Shown: positions 1-11,067, counted from the first letter of the stretch. The stretch is DNA of 64,000 nt from Trinickia symbiotica (GCF_002934455.1 NZ_PTIR01000001.1:248001-312000); one strand, 5' to 3'. The notes: generated by a model not told the origin, from the letters alone. A program made the numbers and translations.

Positions 1-777
1 CTGAAAGCGCCGCGCTTCTTCCTCTCCCAGCCGAACCGCCACGAACGTCGACAGCAAGGCGTCGACGGGCCGCAGCACTGAATCGCGCGCGGAGGCTTCC
101 ATCATCGACAACGCGTCGAGCGTCACCGCATGCTCGAGCGTCAGCGCGCCGACGCCCGTGCGCCGCAAGGCGACGAGATGCGCACCGCAGCCGAGCGCTT
201 CGCCGATATCCTCGGCGAGCGTGCGGACATAAGTGCCCTTGCTGCAGGTGACGCGAAACGTGATGTCGGGCAGCGCGCAACCGAGCACCTGCAGCGACCG
301 GATCGTCACGGTGCGGCCCTCGCGCTCGACGACCTGCCCCGCCCGCGCATACGCATAGAGCGGCTTACCGTCACGCTTTAGCGCCGAGTGCATCGGCGGC
401 ACCTGAACGATCTCGCCGCGAAAGCGCGCAAACGCGGCCGCAAGCGAAGCGTCGTCGACATCGACGACCGCGCGCGTTTCGAGCACTTCGCCCTCCGCAT
501 CTCCGGTCGAGGTGCGAATGCCGAGGCGCATCGTCGCCTCGTAGGTCTTGTCGGCGTCGAGCAAGTCCTGCGAAAACTTCGTCGCCTCACCGAAGCAAAG
601 CGGCAGCAGACCCGACGCAAGCGGATCGAGCGTTCCAGTATGACCCGCTTTCTGCGCGAGAAAAAGGCGCTTGGCGGCCATCAGCGCGTCGTTGCTCGAG
701 AGCCCGATTGGCTTGTCGAGCAGCAGTACGCCGTCGAGCGCGCGGCGCGGCACGCGCGGGCGTTGAGGTTGGTTCAT
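1..777 (-). CDS. truB: tRNA pseudouridine(55) synthase TruB, 3' end cut by window edge
   Basis: TruB makes pseudouridine 55 in the T-loop of elongator tRNAs. The reading frame starts at the ATG on the minus strand ending at 777 and runs open for 259 codons to the window edge, so the C-terminus (PUA-like part, roughly 50 residues) is missing here. The catalytic motif [12 protein letters not shown] is present with the nucleophilic Asp at about residue 51, and the [11 protein letters not shown] region precedes it as in all TruB proteins. It follows rbfA by 22 bp on the same strand and is the last visible gene of the rimP-nusA-infB-rbfA-truB operon. The other frames in this stretch are shadows. 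Confidence 0.96.
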   Translation of the reverse strand, partial: MNQPQRPRVPRRALDGVLLLDKPIGLSSNDALMAAKRLFLAQKAGHTGTLDPLASGLLPLCFGEATKFSQDLLDADKTYEATMRLGIRTSTGDAEGEVLETRAVVDVDDASLAAAFARFRGEIVQVPPMHSALKRDGKPLYAYARAGQVVEREGRTVTIRSLQVLGCALPDITFRVTCSKGTYVRTLAEDIGEALGCGAHLVALRRTGVGALTLEHAVTLDALSMMEASARDSVLRPVDALLSTFVAVRLGEEEARRFQ

Positions 778-799
778 GGCGAGGGCGGAGCGTGCGAGA

Positions 800-1168
800 T
801 CAGTCGTCCTTCGCACGCGTCGCGTTCGCCTGATCGATGAGGCGCGACATTTCGACGGCCTTTTCGATCGTCTTGTCGTAGTGGAAATGCAGCGTCGGAA
901 CGGTGTGGATGTGCAACCGCTTGAAAAGCAGATTGTGCAGGTGCCCCGCCGCATGGTTGAGCGCCGCCTGCGTCGCTTCGGGGTCGCCGGAGAGCGTCGT
1001 GAAGTAAACCTTCGCGTGCGCATAATCGGGCGTCAGCTCGACGCTTTGGACTGTGACGAGCCCGATGCGCGGGTCCTTGACCTCCCGCATGATGAGTTCC
1101 GACAGATCGCGCTGGATCTGATCGGCGATCTGCACATTGCGGTTCGGGGTATTACGTTTCTTCGACAT
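800..1168 (-). CDS. rbfA: 30S ribosome-binding factor RbfA
   Basis: RbfA is a small KH-fold protein that binds the pre-30S subunit and helps mature the 16S rRNA 5' end. The 122-residue product has the normal family length and the conserved N-terminal region [17 protein letters not shown], followed by [17 protein letters not shown] and the C-terminal [12 protein letters not shown] segment. It lies between infB (181 bp upstream) and truB (22 bp downstream), the usual order in proteobacteria. A strong hairpin lies in the infB-rbfA gap. Confidence 0.97.
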   Translation of the reverse strand: MSKKRNTPNRNVQIADQIQRDLSELIMREVKDPRIGLVTVQSVELTPDYAHAKVYFTTLSGDPEATQAALNHAAGHLHNLLFKRLHIHTVPTLHFHYDKTIEKAVEMSRLIDQANATRAKDD

Positions 1169-1293
1169 GGCGAATTCCTGATGCCAATTCCTGATTCGAT
1201 CGATGCGCGCTCGGCTGTTCGGCCGTTAGGCCATACGGCGGCGTTCCGGTTTTCATGCAGCCCGTTCCGACTCGCAGCCGCCACAAAAGCAAC

Positions 1294-1325
1294 GGGCGGG
1301 ACGGGCCACGAAGCCCATCCCGCCC
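1294..1325 (-). terminator. Strong intra-operon hairpin between infB and rbfA
   Basis: Arms GGGCGGGA and TCCCGCCC, with an inner GGGC/GCCC pair across one C-A mismatch, form a GC-rich hairpin downstream of the infB stop. On the minus strand it is followed only by a weak T-containing tract (GTTGCTTTTG), so it may be a partial terminator or an RNA processing/stability element rather than a full stop. Confidence 0.5.
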
Positions 1326-1349
1326 TTACCTTCTTTCAGCGCGCCGGGC

Positions 1350-4271
1350 TTACAGCGTCCGTGCGACTTCGGTCACTTCGAACACCTCGAATTGATCGCC
1401 TTCGACGATGTCGTTGAAGTTCTTGACCGACATGCCGCACTCGAAGCCCTGCTTCACTTCCTTCACGTCGTCCTTGAAGCGCTTCAGCGAATCGAGTTCG
1501 CCCGTGTGGATGACCACGTTGTTGCGCAGCACGCGCACCGACGACGTACGCTTCACCACGCCGTCCGTCACCATACAGCCGGCAACGGTGCCGACCTTCG
1601 GCACGCGGAACACCTGACGCACCTCGACCATGCCCGTGACGACCTCGCGCTTCTCCGGCGCGAGCATGCCCGACATCGCCGCCTTCACTTCATCCACGGC
1701 GTCGTAGATGATGTTGTAGTAACGGATATCGATGCCGTTCGACTCGGCAACCTTGCGCGCCTGAGCATCGGCGCGCGTGTTGAAGCCGATGATGACCGCC
1801 TTCGATGCCGTCGCGAGGTTGACGTCCGATTCGCTGATGCCGCCAACGGCGCTGTGCACGATCTGCACCCGCACTTCGTCGGTCGAGAGCTTCTGCAGCG
1901 CCTGCACGAGCGCTTCCTGCGACCCTTGCACGTCCGCCTTGACGATGAGCGGCAGGTTCTTGACCTCGCCTTCGCCCATCTGCTCGAGCATGCTCTCGAG
2001 CTTCGCGGCCTGCTGTTTCGCAAGCTTCACGTCGCGGAACTTGCCCTGGCGGAACAGCGCGATCTCGCGCGCCTTGCGCTCGTCCTGCAGCACCATGACC
2101 TCTTCGCCCGCCGCCGGCACTTCCGAAAGCCCTTGAATCTCGACCGGGATCGACGGTCCCGCCGTCTTCGTCGCCTTGCTCGTTTCGTCGAGCATCGCGC
2201 GGACACGGCCGTAGGCGCTGCCTGCGAGCACGACGTCGCCACGCGTGAGCGTGCCCGACTGCACGAGAATCGTCGCGACGGGGCCCTTACCCTTATCGAG
2301 CTTCGCCTCGATGACGAGACCCTTCGCCGGCGCCTCGACCGGCGCCTTCAACTCGAGCACTTCGGCCTGCAACAGAACGTTCTCGAGCAGATCGTCGATG
2401 CCATCGCCCGTCTTGGCCGAAACCGGCACGAACGGAGAATCGCCGCCGTACTCTTCCGGCACGACACCTTCGGTGACGAGCTCCTGCTTGACGCGCTCGG
2501 GGTTCGCCTCCGGCTTGTCGATCTTGTTGATCGCGACGACGATCGGCACGCCGCCCGCCTTCGCGTGAGCGATCGCTTCCTTCGTCTGCGGCATGACGCC
2601 GTCATCGGCCGCCACCACGAGAATGACGATGTCCGTCGCCTTCGCGCCGCGGGCACGCATTGCCGTGAACGCTTCGTGACCCGGCGTATCGAGGAACGTG
2701 ATCACGCCGCGCGGCGTCTCGACGTGGTAGGCGCCAATGTGCTGCGTGATGCCGCCCGCCTCGCCGGCCGCGACTTTCGCGCGGCGGATGTAGTCGAGCA
2801 GCGACGTCTTGCCGTGGTCGACGTGGCCCATGACCGTGACGACGGGGGGACGCGGCAGTTGCTCCGCGTCGCTTGCCTCGCCTTCGACGAGCAGCGCTTC
2901 GGGATCGTCGAGCTTGGCCGCGACCGCATGGTGCCCGAGTTCCTCGACGACGATCATCGCCGTCTCCTGGTCGAGCATCTGGTTGATCGTGACCATCTGA
3001 CCGAGCTTCATCATGATCTTGATGACCTCGGACGCCTTCACGGACATCTTGTGCGCGAGATCGGCGACCGTGATCGTTTCCGGCACGTGCACCTCGCGGA
3101 CGATCGGCTCGGTCGGCGCCTGGAACGACGTCGCCGCTTCCTGATGCTTGCCGCGCCCCTTCGGGCCGCCGCGCCAGCCGCGGTCCACACCGCCGCTCGA
3201 ATCGCCGCGCGTCTTGATGCCGCGCCGCTTGGCGGCGTCGTCCTGCCAGCCGCCCTTGCCGCCGGGCTTCTTCTTGTCCGCGGACGGCTGAGCCGCCGGA
3301 GCGGGGGTCTGAGCCGCACCCGGTGCCGCCTTGCGCGCGGCCGGACGGGACGCCGCGGCGCCTTCCGGGCGCGCGGGCTTGTGCAGCGTGCCCTTGCCTT
3401 CGGCCGTCTTCGCCGCCGCTTCAGCGGGCTTCGCCGCCGGTGCCGGCTCGGGCGCCTTCACCTGGGCCCGGCGCGGGGTATTCATCATTTCGCGAATCGC
3501 GCGCGCTTCGGCCTCGGCCGCCGCGCGACGCTTGGCGATTTCCGCCTGCTCGGCGCGCGCCTTCTCGGCAGCTTCGCGTGCCGCATCCTCGGCCTTCTTC
3601 GCAGCCTCGCGCTGCGCGGCCCGCTCGGCGGCGGCACGCTCTTCCGCGGCCGCACGCTCGGCGGCGGCGCGCTCGTCGGCCGCGGCGCGTTCGTCCTCGG
3701 CCGCGCTGCGCTCGGCTTGCTCGCGCGCAGCCACTTCGGCGCGTTTTTGCGCCGCTTCTTCCTCGGCGCGGCGGCGCTCGGCCTCCGCGGCCTGTTCGCG
3801 GGCCTGACGCTCGGCTTCCTCGCGCTCGAGGCGTTCCTGGCGCTCCTTCAATTCCTGCGCCTGCTTCTCGAGCAGCTCCGCTTCGCGGCGGGCTTCTTCC
3901 TCACGCCGCTGCAGCTCGGCGCTTTCGTCCGCCTGGCCGGCGACATCCGCCGCGGCCGCTTCGCCCGGCTCCTCGCGCTTGACGAAGACCCGCTTCTTGC
4001 GCACTTCGACCTGAATGGTGCGAGCCTTGCCCGTCGCGTCGGATTGCTTGATCTCCGACGTGTGCCGGCGGGTCAGCGTGATCTTGCGCTTGTCCGCATC
4101 GGTCGAACCGTGTGCCTTGCGCAAGTGGTCGAGCAGGCGCGCCTTGTCCGATTCGGACAGGGCATCGTCTTCACTCGCTTTCTGTACACCCGCTGCCTGA
4201 AGCTGCTCGAGGAGCACTCCAGCAGGCATTTTCAGTTCCGCGGCAAATTGGGCTACGTTGTTACTCGCCAT
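1350..4271 (-). CDS. infB: Translation initiation factor IF-2
   Basis: IF-2 is the GTPase that recruits fMet-tRNA to the 30S subunit and drives subunit joining. The 973-residue product is the long form seen in Burkholderiaceae. It has an N-terminal IF2_N domain, then a very long Ala/Glu/Arg-rich helical stretch (about residues 110-270) built of [14 protein letters not shown] repeats, a Pro/Ala/Lys linker, and a second IF2_N domain near residues 390-440. The G domain follows, with G1 GHVDHGKTS near residue 482, G3 DTPGHE near 527 and G4 NKID near 583, then domains II-IV. It sits between nusA and rbfA in the standard operon. The repetitive linker makes long false ORFs on the opposite strand. 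Confidence 0.98.
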   Translation of the reverse strand: MASNNVAQFAAELKMPAGVLLEQLQAAGVQKASEDDALSESDKARLLDHLRKAHGSTDADKRKITLTRRHTSEIKQSDATGKARTIQVEVRKKRVFVKREEPGEAAAADVAGQADESAELQRREEEARREAELLEKQAQELKERQERLEREEAERQAREQAAEAERRRAEEEAAQKRAEVAAREQAERSAAEDERAAADERAAAERAAAEERAAAERAAQREAAKKAEDAAREAAEKARAEQAEIAKRRAAAEAEARAIREMMNTPRRAQVKAPEPAPAAKPAEAAAKTAEGKGTLHKPARPEGAAASRPAARKAAPGAAQTPAPAAQPSADKKKPGGKGGWQDDAAKRRGIKTRGDSSGGVDRGWRGGPKGRGKHQEAATSFQAPTEPIVREVHVPETITVADLAHKMSVKASEVIKIMMKLGQMVTINQMLDQETAMIVVEELGHHAVAAKLDDPEALLVEGEASDAEQLPRPPVVTVMGHVDHGKTSLLDYIRRAKVAAGEAGGITQHIGAYHVETPRGVITFLDTPGHEAFTAMRARGAKATDIVILVVAADDGVMPQTKEAIAHAKAGGVPIVVAINKIDKPEANPERVKQELVTEGVVPEEYGGDSPFVPVSAKTGDGIDDLLENVLLQAEVLELKAPVEAPAKGLVIEAKLDKGKGPVATILVQSGTLTRGDVVLAGSAYGRVRAMLDETSKATKTAGPSIPVEIQGLSEVPAAGEEVMVLQDERKAREIALFRQGKFRDVKLAKQQAAKLESMLEQMGEGEVKNLPLIVKADVQGSQEALVQALQKLSTDEVRVQIVHSAVGGISESDVNLATASKAVIIGFNTRADAQARKVAESNGIDIRYYNIIYDAVDEVKAAMSGMLAPEKREVVTGMVEVRQVFRVPKVGTVAGCMVTDGVVKRTSSVRVLRNNVVIHTGELDSLKRFKDDVKEVKQGFECGMSVKNFNDIVEGDQFEVFEVTEVARTL

Positions 4272-4418
4272 TCATTCCTCTTAGTGCAAGGACCGATTCC
4301 TTGCGGTTAGCATCGGGGTGTGCGGCCAACCTCTCGGGGACAGCGAACGATCGTACGCGATGACAGAGATCGTTCTGACTGCGGCCGCTTTACGTTTCAG
4401 TGCGTCATAGTCGTTCAC

Positions 4419-5894
4419 TCACTGAAACCAATGTTCACGTGCTTTCATGATCAACGCCTTCGCGGCTTCCTCTTCCATTCCGGTCAATTCGACCAATTCG
4501 TCGACAGCAAGCTCCGCCAGCTCGTCGCGCGTTTGAATCCGGTGCGCCGCGAGCCTCGCCAGCAGGTCCGAATCGACGCCCTCGAGACTCTTCAGGTCGA
4601 GCGACGCATTTTCGACCTTCTCCTCGTTCGCGATCGCCATCGTCAGCAGCGCATCGCGCGCGCGGTTGCGCAGTTCGTGGACGGTGTCTTCGTCGAACGC
4701 CTCGATCTCGAGCATTTCGTTGAGCGGCACGTAGGCAATCTCTTCGAGGCTCGTGAAGCCTTCGTCGATGAGAATGTCGGCCACTTCCTCGTCCACGTCG
4801 AGCCGCGCCATGAACAGGTCGCGCAAGAGACCGCGCTCCTGGTTCTGCTTTTGCGCAGACTCGTCCGGCGTCATGATGTTGATCTGCCAGCCGGTCAGCT
4901 CGCTGGCGAGTCGGACGTTCTGGCCGCTGCGGCCGATCGCGACCGCAAGCTCGCTTTCGTCCACGACGACGTCCATCGAGTGCTTTTCCTCATCGACGAC
5001 GATCGACTGGACCGCTGCCGGCGCGAGCGCGCCGATCACGAACTGGGCGGGATCTTCGGACCATAGCACGATGTCGACGTTCTCGCCACCGAGCTCGTTT
5101 CGCACGGCCTGCACGCGCGAGCCGCGGATGCCGACGCAAGTGCCGATGGGGTCGATCCGCTTATCGTAGGCGACGACGCCGATCTTCGCCCGCACGCCCG
5201 GATCTCGCGCCGCGGCCTTGATCTCGAGCAGCCCCTGCTCGATCTCCGGCACTTCCATCTCGAAGAGCTTCATCAGGAACTCGGGCGCGGTGCGCGAAAG
5301 CTCGATCTGCGGGCCGCGCGCGGTGCGGTCGACCTTGGCGATATAGGCACGCACGCGGTCGCCGACGCGCAAATTCTCCTTCGGAATGAGCTGGTCGCGA
5401 CGCAGCAGCGCTTCGACGCGGCCGGACTCGACGATGAAGTTGCCTTTGTCCAGGCGCTTCACCGTTCCCGTCATGATTTTTTCGCCGCGCTCGAGGAAAT
5501 CGTTCAGGATTTGCTCGCGCTCGGCGTCGCGCACCTTCTGCAGAATGACCTGCTTGGCGGCCTGCGCGCCGATCCGGCCGAACTCGATGGAGGGAATCGG
5601 CTCTTCGATGTATTCGTCGATCTGAATCTCGGGCTGCTGCTCGCGTGCTTCGAACAGGAGAATTTCCTGGTCCGGCTCTTGCAGGCCGGCCTCGTCGGGA
5701 ACGACGCGCCAGCGGCGATACGTTTCATGCTCGCCGCTCTCGCGATCGATGTGCACGCGAATGTCGACGTCTTCCTCGAAGAGCTTTTTGGTGGCCGAAG
5801 CAAGGGCGGCTTCCAGCGCAGCGAACACGACATCCTTGTTGACGTTCTTCTCGCGCGCCAGCGCATCCACCAGCATCAACACTTCGCGACTCAT
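4419..5894 (-). CDS. nusA: Transcription termination/antitermination protein NusA
   Basis: NusA binds RNA polymerase and nascent RNA and modulates pausing, termination and antitermination. The 491-residue product shows the NusA N-terminal domain ([18 protein letters not shown] onward), an S1 domain (about residues 135-200), two KH domains including [22 protein letters not shown], and two C-terminal acidic repeats of the helix-hairpin-helix type. The ATG shares one base with the rimP TAA stop (TAATG), with AGGAG upstream, so the two are translationally coupled. infB follows 147 bp downstream. Confidence 0.98.
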   Translation of the reverse strand: MSREVLMLVDALAREKNVNKDVVFAALEAALASATKKLFEEDVDIRVHIDRESGEHETYRRWRVVPDEAGLQEPDQEILLFEAREQQPEIQIDEYIEEPIPSIEFGRIGAQAAKQVILQKVRDAEREQILNDFLERGEKIMTGTVKRLDKGNFIVESGRVEALLRRDQLIPKENLRVGDRVRAYIAKVDRTARGPQIELSRTAPEFLMKLFEMEVPEIEQGLLEIKAAARDPGVRAKIGVVAYDKRIDPIGTCVGIRGSRVQAVRNELGGENVDIVLWSEDPAQFVIGALAPAAVQSIVVDEEKHSMDVVVDESELAVAIGRSGQNVRLASELTGWQINIMTPDESAQKQNQERGLLRDLFMARLDVDEEVADILIDEGFTSLEEIAYVPLNEMLEIEAFDEDTVHELRNRARDALLTMAIANEEKVENASLDLKSLEGVDSDLLARLAAHRIQTRDELAELAVDELVELTGMEEEAAKALIMKAREHWFQ

Positions 5895-6349
5895 TATTTG
5901 CGGCTCCTAAAGTCAACGTGCGGGACGAGGCGTGCACGATCCATATCCGCGAGCGTGAAATCGAGCATCGCGGCGCCCTCCTTCCCTTCAAATTCCAAAC
6001 CGATCGTTTCGCCGTTCGGTGCATGAAGAATGCCCCGGTACGTCTTGCGTCCGTCCAACGGCTTTTTCAGCGTAACGACAGCCTCGCTGCCTGCGAAGCG
6101 CGCGAAATCCGCCAGCTTCTTGAGCGGCCGATCGAGCCCCGGCGACGATACTTCGAGCCGTTCGTAGTCGATATTTTCAACCGTCAGAACGTGCTGGAGC
6201 TGACGCGTGACCTTTTCGCAGTCCTCGATGGCGATGCCCGACGGCTGATCGATGTAGACACAGAGGGAGCCCCGTCCGGTCCGTTCGAGGTCGACCAGCT
6301 CGTAGCCCATGCCCGAGACCGTGGTTTCTATCAGTTCCGTCAGTTGCAC
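5894..6349 (-). CDS. rimP: Ribosome maturation factor RimP
   Basis: RimP assists 30S subunit maturation. I place the start at the GTG at 6349-6347, giving a 151-residue protein that begins (M)[10 protein letters not shown], because AGAGGG sits seven bases upstream and family members begin there. An in-frame extension up to 6472 would cover leader RNA. Conserved segments [17 protein letters not shown] and [10 protein letters not shown] are present. It is the first gene of the operon and overlaps nusA by one base. It is preceded by a sigma70-type promoter and an attenuator-like terminator. Confidence 0.95.
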   Translation of the reverse strand: MQLTELIETTVSGMGYELVDLERTGRGSLCVYIDQPSGIAIEDCEKVTRQLQHVLTVENIDYERLEVSSPGLDRPLKKLADFARFAGSEAVVTLKKPLDGRKTYRGILHAPNGETIGLEFEGKEGAAMLDFTLADMDRARLVPHVDFRSRK

Positions 6350-6470
6350 TGTGCCCTCTAAGGTGTTCGCGCGCGCCACACGAAACCTCACGGGGCCGCA
6401 CGCCTTGCCGGCGCACGGAGAAAGACGTGCTACCCGAGATGCCGAACCCGGATTGTCAACGCTTAACGCC

Positions 6471-6495
6471 AAAAAAAAATGGGCTGAACGCCCAT
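6471..6495 (-). terminator. Rho-independent terminator in the rimP leader (attenuator candidate)
   Basis: On the minus strand ATGGGC and GCCCAT form a stem with loop GTTCA, followed by nine T residues. It lies between a good promoter (6558-6586) and the rimP start (6349), so transcripts from that promoter must read through it to reach the operon. A second hairpin, GGTGG-CGA-CCACC, lies just upstream at about 6508-6520. It could equally end rluB transcripts coming from further upstream. Confidence 0.75.
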
Positions 6496-6557
6496 CTTCT
6501 TACCGGTGGTCGCCACCTGAGCCGCACAAGTGAAGCCGTACGCCCAGCGACTTTGCG

Positions 6558-6586
6558 ATTCTAGCATTTTCTGAGATTGCTTGCAA
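6558..6586 (-). promoter_or_regulatory. Sigma70-type promoter for the rimP-nusA-infB operon
   Basis: On the minus strand a TTGCAA -35 box (6586-6581) and a TAGAAT -10 box (6563-6558) are separated by exactly 17 bp, and TGC immediately precedes the -10 box (extended -10). The start would be near 6551, giving a leader of about 200 nt before rimP with a terminator inside it. Confidence 0.65.
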
Positions 6587-6734
6587 AGCGAAGTGGCCCC
6601 GCAAGCCGCGCTCGGCGCAGCGCGCGATCGTGAGGCGGGCGGCGCTCAGCGCGCCTTCCCGCTCCGGCGCCGGCTCTCGCACGGCGAGGCGTGGCAAGCG
6701 GGGGTACCGGCCGCTGCCGGCGCCACGGCGGCTG

Positions 6735-8396
6735 CTACCGGCCGCGAGTGCGATTGCGCGGCCCCGGCCGCTGCCCGCCCGGATTGCCGGCGCGGTTGCC
6801 GTTCGCGTTGCCGCCGAAACTGCGCTTGCCGCCCGCGGGCGCAGCCCGATTGCCGTCGACGTCGCGCGGCGGGCGTGCCCCCTTCTTGCCGGGCCCGCCT
6901 GCGGCGGCACGGTTGCCGTAGCCGCGGGGAGCGTCGCCGAAGCCGCCCGCGCCACCGCCCGCGAAGCCGCCGCCGGGCCCGCGCCGTCCGGGGCCACGCC
7001 CCGGCTGCTCAAAGCGGCCGTGCGCCGTCAATACCGGCTCGCGGCTGATGAAGCCCATCGACGTCTGCATCGGATCCGGCTGGCGCCGCTCCTGCGTCGG
7101 GCGCCGGGCGCCCTTATCCTCGGATGGCGCCTTGAGGCCGACCGCCGCCATGAGGCCGCGGACCTCGTTGTCGTCGAGTTCTTCCCAGCGGCCGCGCCGC
7201 AAGCCGCGCGGCAGTGCCATCGGACCGTGCCGCGTGCGGATGAGCCGGCTCACCATGAGACCCACCGCCTCGAACATCCGGCGCACCTCGCGGTTGCGCC
7301 CTTCGGCCAGCGCGACGTGGTACCAGTGATTCGTGCCTTCGCCACCGCCGTCGCGAATACGCAGGAAATTGGCGGGCCCGTCCTCGAGCTCGACGCCCTG
7401 CAGCAGCTTCTGGCGCGAGCTTTCGGAGAGCTCGCCAACCACGCGCACGGCGTACTCGCGCTCGACGCTGTAGCGCGGATGCATGAAGCGATTCGCGAGA
7501 TCGCCCGAGGTCGTCAGCATCAGCAGACCTTCGGTGTTGAAGTCCAGACGGCCGACGGCCAGCCACTTGGCGCTCTTCATCGGCGGCAGCTTGTCGAACA
7601 CTGACGGACGCCCCTCCGGATCGGCATGGCTCACGATCTCGCCGGCCGGCTTGTGGTAGACGAGCACGCGCGGCGGCTTTGTCTGCACCCGGCGCTTGAC
7701 CGGCTTGCCGTTGATGCGGACCTGATCGGTCGGCATGATCCGCTGCCCGATGTGAGCGGGCTCGCCGTTCACCGATACCCGGCCCGCGACGATGAGCTCC
7801 TCCATCTCGCGGCGCGATCCCAGGCCGGCCTCGGCCAGCACCTTGTGCAGTTTCGGCGCGTCGTCGTCCGGCGCGAGCACGCGCTTGCCCGGGGCCGGCC
7901 GCCCGCGCCTCAGCATCGGCGCGCGCACGCCGCCCGTCGTGCTGTTGTCGGCATCGAAAGCCGGCGAAGTCACGTAGGAGAAAAGATCGTCCTCGGCGCC
8001 GGGCGCGTCCCCGCGCTTTTCCTCGGCCGGCGCACGCTCGGGCCGGCGCGCCGTGCCGTTGCGCCCGCCTTTGCCGGGGCCCTTCTTCGGTCCGCGGGCC
8101 TGCGCCGGCGCGGCGTCGCCTTCGGTCTCGGGGGCTTCCGCCGCCTCGGCGGGCTGCGCCTGCGCGCCTTGCTCGCCCTTCGTCTTCGCCGCCGCGCGCC
8201 GACGCGCGATCAAACTGCGCGGCCCGCGCCGCAACCCGCGCCGCGGGCGTTCCTGATCGCCCGCTTCCGCGATTTGGGCGTGCGGCTCGCGCTCGCCGGC
8301 AGCCTGCGCCTCATGCGCGCCGGGCGCCTCTTCGCGGCCCGCGGCTTCGACGGCATGCCCCGATGCGGACAATTCGGTATCGTGGGTATCAGTCAA
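6735..8396 (-). CDS. rluB: 23S rRNA pseudouridine synthase, RluB/RsuA family, with long low-complexity tails
   Basis: RluB-type enzymes convert U2605 of 23S rRNA to pseudouridine. I choose the TTG at 8396-8394 (GAGG five bases upstream), giving 553 residues; an upstream ATG in the same frame would overlap scpB. Order: about 160 residues of Ala/Glu/Arg-rich N-terminal extension, an S4 RNA-binding domain ([22 protein letters not shown]), the catalytic domain with [13 protein letters not shown] (Asp near residue 282), then a Gly/Arg/Asn-rich C-terminal tail of about 130 residues. The core alone would be about 250 residues; long tails are common in Burkholderiaceae homologues and probably bind RNA. 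It lies 59 bp after scpB on the same strand. Confidence 0.93.
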   Translation of the reverse strand: MTDTHDTELSASGHAVEAAGREEAPGAHEAQAAGEREPHAQIAEAGDQERPRRGLRRGPRSLIARRRAAAKTKGEQGAQAQPAEAAEAPETEGDAAPAQARGPKKGPGKGGRNGTARRPERAPAEEKRGDAPGAEDDLFSYVTSPAFDADNSTTGGVRAPMLRRGRPAPGKRVLAPDDDAPKLHKVLAEAGLGSRREMEELIVAGRVSVNGEPAHIGQRIMPTDQVRINGKPVKRRVQTKPPRVLVYHKPAGEIVSHADPEGRPSVFDKLPPMKSAKWLAVGRLDFNTEGLLMLTTSGDLANRFMHPRYSVEREYAVRVVGELSESSRQKLLQGVELEDGPANFLRIRDGGGEGTNHWYHVALAEGRNREVRRMFEAVGLMVSRLIRTRHGPMALPRGLRRGRWEELDDNEVRGLMAAVGLKAPSEDKGARRPTQERRQPDPMQTSMGFISREPVLTAHGRFEQPGRGPGRRGPGGGFAGGGAGGFGDAPRGYGNRAAAGGPGKKGARPPRDVDGNRAAPAGGKRSFGGNANGNRAGNPGGQRPGPRNRTRGR

Positions 8397-8455
8397 AACA
8401 ACCTCGATGTTAGATGGCGCGCGCCCGTCTCGGGCGCGAAAAAATTTCGCGGCGA

Positions 8456-9382
8456 TCACGCACGGCGCGATTCGGCTTCGTCATCGGAGGACGTATCGTC
8501 ATCCTCGTCCGCACCGCCGGCGGGATCGTCGTGTTTCATACGGACCGGCAGCGGCTCGACCACGTGCAGCAAATGTGCACGCTCGCCCACTTCGCCGACG
8601 CCCGGGTCCACCGCATCCTGCGCGGCGCTGGCGTCGTCATCGTCGTTTTGCGACGCAGCCTCTTCGGTCTGGTCCGGCGTGCCCGGGGCAACGTCGCACG
8701 AACCGTGCTCGGCTTGTTGCGGATCCTCTTGCTGATCTTCTTGCGCGGCATCGAGCGGCGCCTCGGCGGTCTCTCCACCTTCGGCGGTCTCCCCACCGAG
8801 GCCGCCGTCGGCGCCGTCGTTCGGGAAGTCGATCGCATGCTGCGCGAGCGGACTCGCATCGAGCTGGCCCGCTGGGTCTTCGAGCGGCGGCAGCTCGTCG
8901 AGCGCTTTCAGGCCGAGATCGTCGAGAAACTGCTTCGTGGTCGCGTAAAGCGCCGGTCGCCCCGGCACGTCGCGATGCCCGATGACCTCGATCCAGTTGC
9001 GATCCTCGAGCTGCTTGATCACCTGCGTATTCACCGTGACGCCGCGAATCTCTTCAATGTCGCCGCGTGTGACGGGCTGCCGATACGCAATGATGGCGAG
9101 CGTCTCCAGCACGGCGCGCGAGTACTTCGGCGGCTTTTCCGGATTCAGGCGGTCGAGAAAGCCGCGCATCGCGGGCTTGCTCTGGAAGCGCCAGCCCGAC
9201 GCCAACGCGACGAGTTCGACGCCGCGGCCGGACCACTCGTTCTTCAAATCCTCGAGCAGCGCACGGACCGTATCCGCCGAAACGCCGTCGGCGAAAAGCC
9301 TGCGCAAGTCGCCGACCTTCAGCGGTTCGTGCGCGCAAATCAAAGCAGTCTCGAGGACGATCTTCGCCTCTTGGGTATTCAT
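8456..9382 (-). CDS. scpB: Segregation and condensation protein ScpB
   Basis: ScpB is the winged-helix kite subunit of the SMC-ScpAB condensin. The first about 185 residues match the family: [20 protein letters not shown] at the start, then [20 protein letters not shown] and [11 protein letters not shown]. The remaining 120 residues are an acidic Asp/Glu/Ala-rich tail, longer than in most bacteria and probably disordered. It is followed by rluB 59 bp downstream. scpA is not adjacent. Confidence 0.95.
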   Translation of the reverse strand: MNTQEAKIVLETALICAHEPLKVGDLRRLFADGVSADTVRALLEDLKNEWSGRGVELVALASGWRFQSKPAMRGFLDRLNPEKPPKYSRAVLETLAIIAYRQPVTRGDIEEIRGVTVNTQVIKQLEDRNWIEVIGHRDVPGRPALYATTKQFLDDLGLKALDELPPLEDPAGQLDASPLAQHAIDFPNDGADGGLGGETAEGGETAEAPLDAAQEDQQEDPQQAEHGSCDVAPGTPDQTEEAASQNDDDDASAAQDAVDPGVGEVGERAHLLHVVEPLPVRMKHDDPAGGADEDDDTSSDDEAESRRA

Positions 9383-10191
9383 GCAGCTAGGCCAGACCCT
9401 GTGTGGTCAAAGAACCGGATCAAACAGACGAAATGGAACTGAAGACGCGCTCGCCCGATTTTGATCGGTCATATTGATGGGAGCACGGACCGGGGGGCGG
9501 CGAATCGGACAGCAATCGAACCATGCCCAGCCGGACGGGGCGGCGGTATTCCGTGGAAGTCGCCGCGCGATTGAACGTCATCTTACGCAAAATCCGAGGC
9601 TCCGTAAACGGGGGAACCCGAACGCCGCAATGCCGATACCGTGCCGCCTCCATGCCACCACGGTGCCACTGCACGCGCCTGCCGCGCGAATCTCCGCTCC
9701 GGCGGCGCCCGCGCCTGCCGTCAAAACCTCTCTTCGAAGCGCCGACCGATATTTTTCGACGCAGCGCCCGAGTCGCTCCCATGCTGCAAGCGCAAAGGCG
9801 TCTTCGAGCCGGCTGGCTCTCCGTTTCACCAAGCTGACGGCGACCGCGGCGATGCGTCGCCCACCCTGCTTGCGGCATCGCAATATTCGAGCGCGCTCGC
9901 ACCCGCGACGGGCTGACCGCACAAGATTGGTGATTGCCCTGATTTTCGGGGCACGCATTTTGAAGTCAGATACGCGCCTAGCTGACATCCCGTCGGGCTT
10001 GATGCGACGCGGCTTTACGGCGTTTGCTTCATAAGTGGCACGCTTCCTGCGTTGCTCGGCGCGACGCCGGCATGATCCGCGACCCGATCGTTCGCGGCAA
10101 GAGCCGGCTCGTGGGACGTTCGTACATCGAATGTCTCGGGAGTGCGCGGCGCGGGGCGGCGCACCGGGGTTAGTTTCGCTGAGGTGAGGAC
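9383..10191. other. 809-bp gap without a convincing gene
   Basis: Long open frames occur on both strands but look like high-GC shadows (Arg/Ala/Pro-rich, no domain or signal peptide, no convincing ribosome site). The recognisable element is a sigma54-like promoter near 10036-10050, listed separately. The rest shows nothing I can assign. Confidence 0.5.
10036..10050 (+). promoter_or_regulatory. Sigma54 (-24/-12)-like promoter
   Basis: TGGCACG followed by four bases and CTGC matches the RpoN consensus TGGCACG-N4-TTGC at all but one position. It lies about 140 bp upstream of the gene starting at 10192, on the same strand. No adjacent enhancer-binding protein gene is present, so function is unproven. 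Confidence 0.45.
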
Positions 10192-10593
10192 ATGATGCTG
10201 TTCGACGATTTGAGAGATAACGAATGGGCGCTGGTCGAGGCGTTGTTCTGTGCCGAGCCGGCACGGGCCGAGCGGCGCGGACGCCCTCGCGTGGAAGCGC
10301 GCGCAGTCGTCAACGCCGTGCTCTGGGTGCTCTCGACGGGTGAAGGTTGGTCGAAGCTGCCGGGCCGCTATCCTTCTCCGCCGACGTGTCGGCGCCGGTT
10401 CGACGAGTGGCAGGCCGACGGCACGCTCGCCGAAATCGTGAAGCGCCTCAGCGGCTGCGGACGCCAGATCTCGCTGCGCGGCCGCATCGGCACGGCGGCG
10501 GTCAAGCCGCCCGCGCCGCCGAGCCGCGACCGCCTGCGCGGCGCGTTCTGGACCAATCCGGAATCGTGGCGCGCCCCCGTCAAAATGGCCTGA
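10192..10593 (+). CDS. Solo DUF4096-type (IS5-transposase N-terminal) protein
   Basis: The 133-residue product starts MMLFDDLRDNEWALVEALF and continues with GRPRVEARAVVNAVLWVLSTGEGW and LPGRYPSPPTCRRRFDEW. This is the helical DNA-binding N-terminal domain (DUF4096) of IS5-family transposases. There is no DDE catalytic domain and no terminal inverted repeats around it. The last 40 residues are a basic, Pro-rich tail. A GAGG ribosome site precedes the ATG and a sigma54-like promoter lies upstream. It could be a relic or a domesticated DNA-binding protein. Confidence 0.7.
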   Translation: MMLFDDLRDNEWALVEALFCAEPARAERRGRPRVEARAVVNAVLWVLSTGEGWSKLPGRYPSPPTCRRRFDEWQADGTLAEIVKRLSGCGRQISLRGRIGTAAVKPPAPPSRDRLRGAFWTNPESWRAPVKMA

Positions 10594-10788
10594 TTCCACC
10601 CTCCAGCCTCATTCAGTCGCATCGCCGCTGCCGGCAAGGTTCGCCGCCGGACGGCAGGCGATGCGCGTTCGATAGCCGCCGTCCGGCGAAACATCCTTTT
10701 ACGAATCATTACAGCGGAGCGCGACGCGTCCGCGTAGGGTGATTCCATGCAATCGAGCCGCATCGGCGGCTCTGCCTGGAGCGCCACT

Positions 10789-11067
10789 ATGAAGCGAGCA
10801 CCTTGGATGGTTTCGGGTGCGATCGTTTCGTTCGTCGTCGCAGCGACCGTCCAGCCCGCGGCCGCCGCTGATCCGCAAGCAGCCGCGATTCGCAGCGCAT
10901 TGTCCAGCCAGCCGGGCGCAGGCGAGCGAAGTCACTCCGCGACCAACGTGCCCCGCGGCAATCTGCGCGGGGACATCGTCAACAACGTACGTTCGCACCC
11001 GGAGGCGCCGCGCGGCGGCAACGAGCGGCCACCTCCACCGATGAGACCCAGGCAAAACGCGCGTTGA
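10789..11067 (+). CDS. Small exported protein of unknown function
   Basis: A 92-residue protein beginning MKRAPWMVSGAIVSFVVAA, with a clear Sec signal peptide cleaved near PAAAA-DP. The mature part is short, Arg/Pro/Asn-rich and ends PPPPMRPRQNAR. The ATG at 10789 is chosen over an upstream in-frame ATG at 10747 because the signal peptide starts there. I do not recognise the family. A Rho-independent terminator follows at 11208-11239. Confidence 0.55.
   Translation: MKRAPWMVSGAIVSFVVAATVQPAAAADPQAAAIRSALSSQPGAGERSHSATNVPRGNLRGDIVNNVRSHPEAPRGGNERPPPPMRPRQNAR

Noticed and set aside
1392-4310. 972-codon open frame on the plus strand
   Set aside because: It is the antisense shadow of infB, caused by high GC and the Ala/Glu/Arg repeats; the product is His/Arg/Leu-rich with no domain.
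9578-10264. 228-codon minus-strand frame
   Set aside because: Arg/Ala-rich, no ribosome site, no recognisable motif, and a plus-strand frame of similar length overlaps it; both look like composition artefacts.
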